DNA from: Azolla pinnata
Lineage: Eukaryota > Streptophyta > Polypodiopsida > Salviniales > Salviniaceae
NCBI GenBank assembly: GCA_037176905.1
Contig: JBBBWG010026647.1
Span: 1-44,811 of the forward strand
DNA: 44,811 bases
Reading direction: 5' to 3'
Part shown: piece by piece, positions 1-10,480 of the stretch
Position numbering within the stretch: position 1 is the stretch's first letter
Layout: each line of letters opens with the position of its first letter
Program-made: the position numbers and the translations under genes
Notes under the pieces: model-generated
Seen by the model: the letters and a program-made list of their open reading frames with translations, nothing else
Databases searched by the model: none
What the model was told of the DNA's origin: nothing

Positions 1-76
1 TTTAGGGTTTAGGGTTTAGGGTTTAGGGTTTAGGGTTTAGGGTTTAGGGTTTAGGGTTTAGGGTTTAGGGTTTAGG
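1..76 (+). repeat. Plant telomeric repeat array (TTTAGGG)n
   Basis: Ten perfect TTTAGGG units plus a partial one start at the first base and stop abruptly at a GAATTCC sequence. The array may extend to the left beyond the window. On the + strand the G-rich strand runs rightwards. A true left chromosome end would read CCCTAAA on the + strand, so this array has the orientation of an internal telomeric repeat, of a right-hand end, or of a misjoined contig. Confidence 0.97.
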
Positions 77-173
77 AATTCCTGGAGCCTCCCTCTTCTG
101 GCTTGAGCTTACAAGTAAAGATTAGAGAATCGGGTTCCGTTCTGTTTTCCTTTCGGGTTGGTTCTGGAGGCTG

Positions 174-198
174 GTGTGTGTGTGTGTGTATGTGTGTG
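174..198 (+). repeat. (GT)n microsatellite
   Basis: A short GT dinucleotide run with one interruption lies between the telomeric array and the subtelomeric tandem repeat. No gene was seen from 77 to 492. A sequence near 343 resembles the start of the 195-bp repeat and may be a more diverged copy. Confidence 0.8.
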
Positions 199-492
199 GA
201 TAAATCTGCCCGCGACAGCTGCCAGTTTAGTTCCGGCTCGCTTCATTTGTGGTTTATTATAGCTCGGGGAGGGGAGGGTTTTGCAACCTCGTTTTGGCCC
301 GGTTTTTAGCCCGGCATCATCGGGGTAACTATGGCTCGATTATCGGAAGCATCTCAAAACTATGGCTCCGTCCGATTCGATTCGGATCGGTTTTAGAGAC
401 TCCTCGAACCGATTCGAGATCCGGGTTTTAGGATCGAGGGGACAATGGTTTCCGTTCGGCTCCTGGTCTTTACCGAAACCGATCTGCCTCGG

Positions 493-1071
493 TTTGGAAG
501 CTTTCGAGCAATAGTTTGGGCTCAGCTCATGGTCTGTTGTCGGCGGGTTCAACTCGGCTCGGCTCGGTTTCAGTATGGTTTCCAGAGTGGGAAAGAAGCC
601 GAACTGAACCAGGGTTTCGAAACCCGGCCCATATGCATCGACAATGTGAACACGGCCAGTAAAAACCGATCATAATATATTCTTGTTCAGTTGGGAGCTT
701 TTAAGCGATAGTATGGCTCAGCTCATGCTGTGCAGGGTTCAGCTGGGTTCGGCTTAGTTCAGAATGCTTCCTGGGTGGGAAAGATGCCGAACGGAACCAG
801 GGTTAGATAGAACCTGGGGGCCGTACCACGCATTGACAGCGTGAACACGGCCATTAAAAACCGACTGTATTCTAGATGGCAGTTTGAAGCTTTTAAGCAA
901 TAAGTCTGGCCTCAGGGCAGGGTTCAGCTCGGTCCGGTCCGGTTCGGTCTTCCGGAGAGTGTGCGAAAGAAGCCGAGGTGAAGCGCAGGGTTTGAACCCC
1001 GCGGGGGGGGGGCCCACCCATATGCGATGATGGACAGTGTGAACATGGCCAATAAATGAAAAACACCCAGA
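493..1071 (+). repeat. Degenerate subtelomeric tandem repeat, three ~195-bp units
   Basis: Three successive units begin at about 493, 691 and 883, each opening with a TTKGRAGCTTT-like word. Each then carries, in the same order, a GGCTCAG or GCCTCAG segment, a GGTTCRGCTCGGTTCGG-like segment, GTGxGAAAGAxGCCGAA, an AACCAGGGTT or GGGTTTGAAC segment, and GTGAACACGGCCA(G/T)TAAA near the end. Spacing is 198 and 192 bp. The copies are diverged, so the array is old. No coding potential was seen. The unit is GC-rich and lies between two telomeric arrays, as expected of a subtelomeric satellite. Confidence 0.85.
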
Positions 1072-1107
1072 CCATAACAGAGAGAGATATATATATATGT
1101 TTCACAG

Positions 1108-1586
1108 GCTGGGACGCGGAGACGTTCTACCTCGCGTCGATGCTCCACGATCTCAAGTGCACGCCGGCGGCGTTCCGGCAGTCGCACGCGTCGTTCGAGC
1201 TGCACGGCGGCGCGAGCGCGCGCACGTTCCTCGCCGACGTCGCGGGCGCGCCGCCCCGCGTCGCCGACACCGTGATGGAGGCGATCTGCCGGCACAAGGA
1301 CACCGACCCGTCGAGCCACGGCTTCTCGCCCGAGGCGCAGCTCCTGCGGTTCGGCGCGCAGCTCGACGCGCTCGGCAACTACGCGGCCCTCATCCACCCG
1401 CGCTCCGTCGCCGACGTCGTCGCCGCGTTCCCGCGCGCCGGCTTCAACCACCTCTTCGCCGACACGCTCCTCGAGGAGGTCCGCGTCAAGCGCTTCTGCA
1501 CCAGCGTCGTCCTCCTGCTCCCTGCCGGCGTCCAGACGCAGATCCGCCGCAACCCCGTGATGAAGGAGTTCGACGGCTGGGAATGA
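1108..1586 (+). CDS. HD-domain hydrolase, cyanamide hydratase-like, 5'-truncated
   Basis: The open frame extends from an upstream ATG at 1056, but protein-like sequence starts at GWDAETFYLASMLHDL just after a plausible 3' splice site, TTTCACAG at 1100-1107. Visible features are the HD metal-ligand pair in MLHDL, SFELHGGASARTF, EAICRHKD, a QLDALGNYA segment where the family has its late Asp ligand, an HPRSVADVVAAFPRAGFNHLFADTL block, and a C-terminal NPVMKEFDGWE resembling the end of fungal urea or cyanamide hydratases. The N-terminal part with the first His ligand was not found upstream, so this is half a gene or the 3' exon of one whose start is lost. Third codon positions are almost all G or C, unlike every other gene here. 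That suggests horizontal transfer (fungal or similar) or assembly contamination. Family placement is by motif memory and activity is doubtful. Confidence 0.6.
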
Positions 1587-1660
1587 TGGGCTCGGACGAC
1601 GGACTCCGCGCTCCGCTCGCCTCTGTCGTCGTCTCCGCGAATCCAACAGACGCCAGTTTC

Positions 1661-1732
1661 GGGTTCAGGGTTTAGGGTTTAGGGTTTAGGGTTTGGGGTT
1701 TGGGGTTTAGGGTTTGGGGTTTGGGGTTTGGG
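1661..1732 (+). repeat. Interstitial telomeric repeat with TTTGGGG variants
   Basis: About ten 7-bp units run GGGTTCA, then three GGGTTTA, then a mixture of GGGTTTG and GGGTTTA, ending in GGGCCCC. Orientation matches the array at 1-76. It lies directly after the GC-rich HD-domain fragment, so that fragment and the 195-bp satellite are enclosed by two telomeric tracts in the same direction. Confidence 0.95.
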
Positions 1733-1953
1733 CCCCGATGCTTTCTCTCCCGACGACGAATCGTCGTTTGCTGTCTTTTGCTTCTTCTTCGTTCTTTGAT
1801 TCGAGCTTCTTCGTTGTTCGTCTGGCCGGCTTGTTCTGCTTGCCGTGGGGTATCTTACGACGACGACGTCAGTCAGTCAGTATGCCGACGAGCCTATAGC
1901 TGATCTTCGTCTCTGTAATTTCTTAAGTAAATGCAAGGATCTCGTTAAAAACG

Positions 1954-1958
<5 letters not shown>

Positions 1959-1995
<37 letters not shown>
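1959..1995 (+). repeat. (CA)n microsatellite
   Basis: An uninterrupted CA dinucleotide run of about 18 units. Confidence 0.97.
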
Positions 1996-1999
<4 letters not shown>

Positions 2000-2477
2000 A
2001 GAGACTGCACGCTGCTGTTGCGCACGACAGAGGCCGAGTTTCGTGCACCAGATGCCGTATCTCGCCGCTGCGCGCGATCGATTCCGGAATCGAGCTTCTG
2101 CTCTTCCCATGCGGTCGAAGAATATCGGTCATTCTTTCAACGGCACCTATCCGCGCCGGTCGACGTGCAAAGACGTTAGCTACGATGATATTATCGTGGG
2201 CATGTTACGAACCGACCGATCATCGTTACGGGCGATTTCCGAGTCTATCTCTTGACCTCATTCGTATGCATACGTACGTGCGTACGTACACGCACGTGAA
2301 TACAGAAGTTTTCTGTATTCTACGTAGAATGGGGCAAAATATACCGAAAGACCAGACACGTGGAGTGCCGTGCATGTACTCTGTGTCCAAAGGTCAACTA
2401 CAAAAGGTCAAGCAGCAGAAGCAGAAGCAGAAGCGGAAGAAGAAGTTACTACTCCTCGCCGCCGCTGCCAGAAACCC

Positions 2478-2490
2478 CACCACCATCACC

Positions 2491-2521
<31 letters not shown>

Positions 2522-2655
2522 GCACCCACGTACTACCCAGCTGGAGTTCCACCATCATCACCATCACCATCATCACCATCATCATCATCATCGCCGCCGC
2601 CGCCGCCACCATCATCATCATCACCGTCATCGCCACCATATTCATCCACTCCACC
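2478..2655 (+). repeat. (TCA/ACC)n trinucleotide repeat tract
   Basis: Two blocks of TCA, ACC and GCC triplets (about 2478-2521 and 2550-2640) are separated by a short unique stretch. In different frames they encode poly-His, poly-Ser or poly-Ile, which explains the several overlapping open frames here. None shows protein-like sequence outside the repeat. Confidence 0.9.
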
Positions 2656-3532
2656 GCCGAATGCTACTGCTTCTTGGAGCCCTATCAGTCCCAAACATCT
2701 ATGCCATGGCCCAAACATTTTATCTTGTTCAATCCATAATACGAAGCAGGAAGGGATCATCCCGGGAACTGCGCTATGCAACTGCATATATTGTTGCGAT
2801 AAAAAGTGAGTGTCTCCATTTATGTAGATTGCTTGGCTTGTGAGAGGAAAGTGTCCGCATCTGGATTTTCCGACCTTCTGTCGGCTGCAATCCTCGGTGA
2901 TTATGTCCATTGGCTAAATGCTGGAAGAAGTTGTGGTTGGATGATGGGTGGCGCGGATCACGCCAAATTCCCTCCCATCTCCAGCTTAAAAAAAGGAGCT
3001 GCTTGTTGTAAAGTAATTTCTCCTGATGCGTAACATGCTCGCAGCGAAGCACTCACCAAAGCTTGGAGCAAACGATGCTCTCGGAATCGATCGTGCCCTT
3101 TCAGATCGCACAAAACGTCGATCGGTGGATCGATTCGAATCGAATCGATCGCTCTACGCGTTGGCTGATCCGATCCGATCCGATCCGATCAGATCGATCC
3201 ATCATCGGATCTTGGCTCCTTTTGGTTTAGCCAAAGCCAAAGAGCTCTTTTTTTGCTTTGTGTGTTAGCTAGCTAGCACAAACTTGAGAAAAGGATATAG
3301 AAGCAAAAACGCAGGGTTTGTATTTCCTCCATCTCCCTTGACAGAGACAGAGAGATACACATGCTCTGTTTCTGCTGCTAAACAGTTCCGAGGAACTGAA
3401 CACAGACAGAGAAGAAAAGGGAGAGATTGTTGAAGGACACGGCCGCATCCAGATCCTACAACTACTAGCCGACGAGAACCGGTGAGTTCGTTCCCCTGCA
3501 GCAGTGTTTTCCCTGCCATATATTTTCTCAGG

Positions 3533-6500
3533 ATGTTTGGACGACGCCCAAATAAGAGCGATAACACGAAGTACTACGAGATCCTTGGGGTGCCCAAAAC
3601 TTGCTCTCAAGACGAGCTCAAGAAAGCGTACCGCAAGTCGGCCATCAAGAATCATCCGGATAAAGGAGGTGATCCTGAAAAGGTCCGATTTGTTTGCGCC
3701 TCCTCTCTTTATGGTTTCCTCTTGTTCTCAGCTCTTAAGTTGGAAAGGGTTCCTTGATTTTAGCTGCTGTAATACTTTTGTTGGTTTGGGTATCAAGTTA
3801 CGGAATTGTGGATTTGCTTCCCACTCCGTCTCATGTTCCACTGATTCATTATGTTGTAGGTTTAGGCTTTCTTTAATTGTATTTCTGGTGTTTTCCAAGG
3901 CATAGGATTTTGCCTTTTGTTTCCGATAATATGCTTCCTTTGCAAGTTCTGCAATCTCTGTCTTTTTGTTTCTTAATTTGGCTTTTTGTTTCCTTTTTCT
4001 TTTTGCGTTTTCTGTAGATTCTTTGCTTTGTACATTTTGTATGATACATACTTTGTTGTTTGTTTTTCTGGTTTGATTGTTTTTTCCATGTGTAGCACAA
4101 CCTTGATGCAATTATAGTCCTCTGGTTGATAATAGGTTTGCGTTTGTGTTGCCGTTTTTTACTTGATGCTACGAAAATTTATCTGCTGATATAATCCATA
4201 ATTTGCAAAATAGCTTTTGTTAGTTTATTTTTCGAAGTGTGCAAATTTTTCTCCGTTTGATTCATGTTGCATTTCACCTTTTTGTGGTCAACACACACTT
4301 GGTAGCTTAGTTTTTGCCCTTTTGAAGACATGGGATTGCCTTTCTTTTGAATGAATGAGTGTCATGCTGCATGCTCCATAGTTTGTAGAGTAGTGTCTAC
4401 TTCTGTTTTCACAGTTGTGATCCATAGGTTGTAGTTAAGTCTTTACATCTTTTGTTCAAGATTTGGGAATTTCTCTGCTTTTGGGTCATGTCCAGTATGT
4501 ACCTGTGATCCACAGCTTTTGAGGTTTTGCTTGAATGTATGGAGAATCTTCTGTTCATGAATCATGTGAACTGTAGATTGCAGGGTAACGCTTTGCATTT
4601 CACATTTTTGATACGTTATCTTATTGCATCGATTGGGTGAATTTTATCGATGCATTTAAAGTTTCTTGTTTGGGTTGGGTACTTTGAATGGTTGGCATTA
4701 TTATGGTTCCCTCTCGCATGTTAAGCTAATGAAGTCAGGTTTTATATTCTGGAGGCTCTATTAGGGAATTGGGAAATGGATTTACAAATTGCACACACTT
4801 GTGGAAATTATTAATTTGGATTGCCATATGATGTTAATGCATGAAATTCTCTGTTCTGGGTTCGTATTCGGGTTTTATCTAATTGTCTTCATAGCCTGAT
4901 AAGGAATCTGAACTAATGATTTTTTAGACACTTGTGCTTTGGATCTCAACATCCCGTGTTTGAATTGTTGAGAACTTCTTGATGCCCGTTACGCAATAAG
5001 CAAATAAGTTTTAAGGCGGAAATGTTTTGATCACAGCATCGATTTATGCTTTTGTTCTTATAGTCTGCTCATGTATTTTGAGTTATTGTTTCGTTTGATT
5101 TCATCGAATGGACTGAAACCAATGAGATTGATGAGCAGTTCAAGGAGTTGGCACAAGCATATGAAGTTCTAAGTGACCCCCAGAAAAGAGAAATTTATGA
5201 TGAGTATGGTGAAGAGGCTCTCAAGGAAGGAATGGGTTCAGGGGGGAGTTCTGGAAGCAGCCCGTTTGATATATTTGAGTCCTTTTTTGGTGGAGGAGGA
5301 GGACATCCTTTTGGAGGTACGGTACTGAACCCTTCGTCGGTTTTCCCTTAAAATGTATAAAGCAGCTTTGATCTCGGTGTCATTCAGGCAGTGGCAGGGG
5401 TGGTCGGCGAATAAGGAGAGGGGAAGATGTAGTGCACCCTCTCAAGATTTCCTTAGAAGATCTTTATAATGGAACAACGAAGAAATTATCATTGTCCAGA
5501 AGTGTTTTATGCCCAAAATGCAAAGGGTATGTTACATGACCTTCCCTTACCTTCTACCAAATGCATGCACGCATATGGCTCTTACCATGCTACATTACGC
5601 AAGCTGAATATACCAGAATCTTCCTATATCTACAGGAAAGGTTCAAAGTCAGGTGCAAGCAGCCGGTGTGCTAGTTGTCATGGTCAAGGTGTCAAAGTTA
5701 CAATCCGCCACCTTGGACCGAGTATGATACAGCAAATGCAACATATCTGTCCGAACTGCCAGGGTTCAGGTAGGGTTATTTGCAAGATGTTTGTTGGTTA
5801 ATGTTGAAGGGAACTCTGCTGAATGCTGCGTCTGCATATGCTTCATAAACCTATCATTTAACAATATGTGTACGAGGATGAGCTGGGTATTGACCCTACC
5901 TACAAGTGAACGGCATTCAGAGTTGCTTGCAATATGTGCATTTTGTTCTGGCGAAGAGCATTGGTTTGTAAAGTTGCAGTTTGATGGATTTCAGGTGAAA
6001 GTATAAATGAGAGGGACCGATGTGCTCAGTGTGCGGGAGCCAAAGTTATTGATGAGAAGAAAACTCTGGAAGTCCATGTGGAGGCTGGAATGCAGAATGG
6101 TCAGAAAATTGTCTTAAGGGGTCAAGCCGATGAGGCGGTATGTATTCATAGTTGCACATTAACCAGTTCATATGGATGCCAAAAACGGTTGACTTGTATA
6201 GATTGGAGGTCAGTCCATTTAATATCTATGCTGTATCATGGCTTTAATAGTAATTCCTACTGAAAGGTAGCATATTAGGTTAGAGAAGCTTACGCTGTGA
6301 AGTCCATCTTCTGACATGAGAAAAAGTCATAGATTGTTACGTTTTTTCTCCATATCGGTTTCTATATTCTGAAAACAAGAGGTACTGTCCATCACCTCAA
6401 GTTTTTATATGTTAATGTATTGTTTTCTTTTGAGGTATATGCCAGCCTGATACCGAAACAGGGGACCTCATGTTTGTGCTCCAACTTAAAGATCATTCGA

Positions 6501-7411
6501 AGTTCAAGAGAAAAGGTGATGACTTGTTCATCGATCATACTCTGACATTGACCGAGGCCTTATGCGGCTTCCAATTTGTGATAACACATCTCGATGGACG
6601 CCGACTTCTTATTAAGTCTTTTGAGGGTGAAGTCATAAAGCCAGGTATGTTTCCAATCACAATCAGTGAAAATCACCTAGCTCTGAGGATATGTACATCG
6701 GAATATAGCGTGTTTGTTTTTGTGCCCTCATTTTTCTCATGTCACTTAAAACTGGATGTTTTCCTGTATGCTTGTAAAACTGCTCGTTTGGATATCACTT
6801 TTTGCACATAATTTTAGCTTGAATGCTTTTGGATGCTGTATTAATTTGATTGCCGGGTGCTTTCTTTCTTTTTTGAATGTTTGGAAATGCAGTGTTTTTT
6901 TTATTGATTCTTTGTGCTTTCATGTAATGTTTTTTTAATACCTGGAATTAAGATTTCCCATCTGTGAAAATTCGAAATGAATAAGATAAACTCAGGCCCT
7001 AAGCGCCATAAGCCCTATGTAGATATCCCTTTCTCAAGGACTTTTCAGGAAAGTGATATCAACCTTGCAGGTCAAGTCAAGTCGGTGAATCATGAGGGGA
7101 TGCCCCACCATGGAAGGCCTTTTATGAGGGGCAACTTATACATTCAATACCAGGTCGAGTTCCCTGAATCTGGTGCCTTCACCCTGGAGCAATGCAAGCA
7201 GTTGGAGGTAGTATTGCCGCCTAAGCCAGCGAATCAAATTGTGGGCATTGACCTCAATGAGTGTGAAGAGACGATACCGTATGACGTGAACATGGATGAG
7301 GAAATGAGAAGGAAGCAGCAGCAACAGCAACAACAACGAGCGGAGGCTTACGATGAAGATGACGATGCCCACATGGGAGGAGGGCAGAGGGTTCAATGCG
7401 CTCAGCAGTAA
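3533..7411 (+). CDS. Type-I DnaJ (HSP40) co-chaperone, prenylated cytosolic form
   Basis: Seven coding exons: 3533-3682, 5139-5316, 5388-5526, 5636-5769, 5995-6137, 6446-6644 and 7071-7411. All join in frame with GT-AG borders to give 427 aa. The J-domain (about 11-75) has the HPD motif at 41-43, needed to stimulate HSP70 ATPase. A Gly/Phe region follows (about 80-115). The zinc-binding region has four CxxC modules (about 151-154, 167-170, 194-197, 210-213), then the C-terminal substrate-binding domains and an acidic, Gln-rich tail. The protein ends in CAQQ, a CaaX farnesylation box typical of plant ANJ1/AtJ2/AtJ3 proteins. The fourth module reads CAQCAGAK, without the second GxG, as is usual in plant homologues. 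Intron 1 is about 1.46 kb and T-rich. The start is the first ATG before [17 protein letters not shown]. The protein is expected to act in the cytosol and at membranes with HSP70. Confidence 0.95.
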
Positions 7412-8521
7412 ATGCATCATAAACTGCGCTAGGAAGTTGGGTCTTTGCGAAGCAAAAGCTCTTCCTCTTGAAAGTAGGACTTCATGGATAGGCCAGCTGA
7501 CGATTTCATACCGCTTCTGTTGACACAGATCATATATATATACATAATATATACTGTGTCTGAAGGGTGTTTTCATCGATGCAACAATAATTTTGTCAAT
7601 TTTGCACTATTATTACTACTGCTATTATTATTATTATTATTGCTGAATCCTCTGATTGGCTAGGGATCAGACATTGGACTTGTGTGATGATTACTGGTAA
7701 GCATTATACACACATTCTCCCCAATGTGTATGACAGTTTAGGGGAAGTCAGTTTCAAGCTCGACTGATTATTTCAGTTAATCTGAGGAATGTTAGCTACT
7801 ATCTCACAATACTAATCGCAGCTACTTGATTTTATATATCACTGGAAGGCGGCCGAAAAAGATTGAAATTAGGCTCCTCAAGGAGTGAAATGTGAACTTG
7901 CTCAATTCAGTACTAATGTTGGCCTAATCATAGTGGCATGCTTCATACATGAAGGACACATAAACTGTGATTGCTGGAATGCAATTGGGCTGTTGTGAGA
8001 GCAGAGCAAGCTTGTTTTGCATGCTGCTAGTTAATCGACGATGCAAGCTAGTAAAGACAATTTCGACAAGAGAATTCAACAATGTCCTTCAAAATCGACA
8101 AAACAGACTTGTAAATGGTTTTGGAGTCCCAACAATTTACAGCCCGATTCTTTCTTGCACATGCATTCAAGCTGGAAGAGTTGATTGAAGAAGATTGGCT
8201 TGTTTATGAGCTTGGAACTTCACAAATTGAAAGCCATAACCATAGTTCTCAGATCATGTGAAACATGTAGTACTGCTTCAATCCATACTCCCAGCTGGAA
8301 GAAAGAATCCCTATCTGCAACATGTAGTTCACACCCCTATCTGCAAGCGGAAGAATCCCTAACAAGTTCTAGGGTTTAGGGTTTAGGGTTACAGTTTTGT
8401 TCGGCATTTGATGGGACACCAACTGTTCTCTGAGGTGAAAATCCGGACACCATTGACACAGAGGATAAGTAACGTGAAGTGAAGACGGAGAGCAAGAAGA
8501 GGAAACAAGAAGAAAGAAGCC
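7412..8521. other. Intergenic: DnaJ 3' region and 5' flank of peptidase gene
   Basis: No gene recognised. There is a short (TTA/TTAT)n run at 7612-7641. A small direct duplication at about 8297-8362 repeats a GGAAGAATCCCT / CCTATCTGCAA motif pair. The last 60 bp before 8521 is purine-rich and is probably the leader of the downstream gene. Confidence 0.6.
8369..8391 (+). promoter_or_regulatory. Telo-box cluster upstream of peptidase gene
   Basis: Three overlapping AGGGTTT motifs lie about 130-150 bp upstream of the start codon at 8522. Telo-boxes (AAACCCTA or its complement) are common near plant transcription starts of growth-related and organellar genes. Function here is inferred from position only. 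It could equally be a remnant interstitial telomeric repeat. Confidence 0.5.
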
Positions 8522-10480
8522 ATGGCTTCTCTGCCTTGTCCACCTCTCACCTCCACCAGCGCACTCCCTCAACGCCGCCTAAGACCTCGTCCCTCCTCTC
8601 CGTTCATTCAATCGCCCACATGCGTTGGTTTTCGACTCCACGGAAACCGTTGTAGACCCACTTCAGGGTTTTCGGACAGACGATCCTTCTCACCTCTCAA
8701 GCACACTGGTAATGTCTCGGCCAAAATTTCAGAGGGAAAGAACACAGGAAAGCCAGAAGGAGACGAAGAAGGAGAAGAAGAAAAGAAAAGCCAAACAGAG
8801 GAGGAAGGAGTAGACTCTGTTTTGTCTTCGCCTTCTCTTGTTAGTGCTAGCTCTAATGGCGAAGAAGAAAAAGTGGGTTTGCTTAAACAAATTTCAGAAT
8901 GGTTGAATTTCACTTCAGAAGACTATACGACAATTGCTGCTACCATTGTGTTCTCTCTTGTGTTCAGATATTTTATTGCAGATTTTAGGTATATTCCTTC
9001 CTTATCCATGTATCCTACTCTGGAGGTTGGCGACAGAATTGTTGCAGAAAAAGTAAGGTTTTTTTGAAATACACATTCTTTTGATGTGTTTAATGAGATT
9101 TTAGAATGCATATAGTTTTTAATGAAGGTTTCAATCCCATATGGTTTCTAGCAAGGTTTCGTGAAGATTTCACACGCATTTGTTTTTTAGTTAAGGTTTT
9201 AATGCATATGGTCTTCAGTTCAGCTTTCAAATGCCTGTGGTTTTGTGTATTTTATTAGGTTTCGAACGTAGGTTTTTCAATGCATTTGGTTAGGGCTTCG
9301 AATATGTATTGTGTAATGTATGTTGTGAAAGTTTAGGACTGTGATATAATTCACTATTTATGTTGCATATGCAATGATATCAATTGGTTTTCGGGTATAT
9401 GTGCTATGATGTGTTTAGAGTTTAGGGTGTACATACTATTGAGATTTTTGCGTATGAATAGACATTTTTCTAACGATTAGAAGGTGTCTGCCAAGTTTCA
9501 ACTTTTTTTGTGTGAGTTATTAAAGGAGTCCTCCCTTCGTTCAGGTCAGTTACTATTTCCGGAAGCCAAATGTTCATGATGTTGTGATCTTCACAGCTCC
9601 ATCAGTTTTGCAGGCAAGTGAGTATAATCGTTTCGACCTCTTCTTTAATTTGAATTGGAATCTCATATTTATACATGGGGATTCATTCTCTCTACCTGTT
9701 CCGCCTCTTCCTCAGGATAGAGGTTATAATGCAGGGGAAGTGTTTATAAAGAGGATAGTTGCTAAAGCTGGAGATGTGATCGAGGTACTTGCAGTCACTT
9801 CGTGGTTTTAAAAATGTCAAAATATCATATGCTATGTCATCAGGCACCTGGATGGGTCGCACTTCAAGTGTCTGATCTAATGTAGATTGCTCTTAATAAC
9901 ATGCATTTTACAAATGTACGCATACAGACATACACACAAAGTCAATAAATTGGATTCATCTCTATTATAAGCATGCAGGACCGATACATAAACATCATTT
10001 TCTGGATTTAATAGGTTCATGATGGGAAAGTCATTGTCAACGGTGTTGCACAAGATGAGGACTATATTGCGGAACCGCCACGATATGACATGCAGCCTAT
10101 TGTGAGTTTGTCTGAATGTTTTGCTTCCACCAGATGTTTTCATCCGCTGAGAAAAAGTTTATTTCTCATCAAGCTCTCTTGTTTTATGTAGTATGTACCA
10201 CAAGGTTATGTATTCGTCATGGGGGACAACCGTAATAATAGCTTTGATTCACATGCGTGGTAAGTGAAGTATATAGTAGCATTTTCCGACTGCTTCAGCA
10301 TGGCGTAATATATCATTGAGGCATGGTTGTAATTGTGATCAATGAAGGGGTCCACTTCCTGCACAAAACATCCTTGGACGATCAATTCTTCGCTACTGGC
10401 CTCCGAATCGTGTTGGCAGTATGGTTTATGAGAAGAAAGCCTCAAAACCAACATTGGAGCTCCAAGAAGTGACACCATGA
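8522..10480 (+). CDS. Chloroplast processing peptidase / plastidic type I signal peptidase (Plsp1-like)
   Basis: Six coding exons (8522-9052, 9545-9613, 9716-9784, 10015-10101, 10192-10259, 10348-10480) give 318 aa. A Ser/Pro/Arg-rich N-terminus (about 1-65) looks like a chloroplast transit peptide, followed by a Glu/Lys-rich linker and one membrane segment (about 136-155). Signal peptidase I motifs are intact: SLSMYPT with nucleophile Ser162, FIKRIVA with general-base Lys212, and the [14 protein letters not shown] box at 263-276. In Arabidopsis the closest relative matures thylakoid-lumen preproteins and Toc75. Exon 2 must end CAG before GCAAGT to keep frame with exon 3, so intron 2 is a GC-AG intron. 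The nearby GTGAGT would give a stop in exon 3. Start is the first ATG, in a CCATGGC context. It is convergent with the sucrose synthase gene. Confidence 0.95.
9100..9300 (+). repeat. Degenerate ~30-40-bp tandem repeat in intron 1 of peptidase gene
   Basis: About five diverged units share a core like AAGGTTTyAATGCATATGGTTT, beginning near 9121, 9150, 9190, 9220 and 9255. They fill much of intron 1 (9053-9544). No coding sense and no known element recognised. Confidence 0.55.

Larger units (their letters stand above)
1733..3532. other. Non-genic stretch with microsatellites; 5' flank of DnaJ gene
   Basis: No supported gene. The open frames here are low-complexity readings of CA, TCA and CT runs. 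Notable items are ACGT-rich palindromic words near 2268-2300, a GATCC pentamer run at about 3167-3203 within a GATC-rich patch (3040-3215), and a CT/AG-rich segment at 3330-3425 that is probably the DnaJ leader. Confidence 0.7.

Noticed and set aside
924..1646. 240-aa minus-strand open frame
   Set aside because: Antisense of the GC-rich HD-domain frame. Its Arg/Glu/Val-rich composition is the expected shadow of a high-GC3 gene.
1097..1675. 192-aa + frame rich in Arg, Pro and Ala
   Set aside because: Alternate frame of the HD-domain segment with no family motifs.
2185..2843. Several His-, Ser- or Ile-rich open frames
   Set aside because: Translations of TCA/ACC microsatellites; flanking residues show no protein-like pattern.
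3482..3531. Possible 50-nt leader intron before the DnaJ ATG (GTGAGT to TTTCTCAG)
   Set aside because: The borders look good, but 50 nt is shorter than normal plant introns. It does not affect the protein.
6977..7070. In-frame open sequence before DnaJ exon 7, starting MNKINSG
   Set aside because: Exon 7 starts at 7071 after CTTGCAG, which restores [14 protein letters not shown]. The upstream open stretch is intron sequence.
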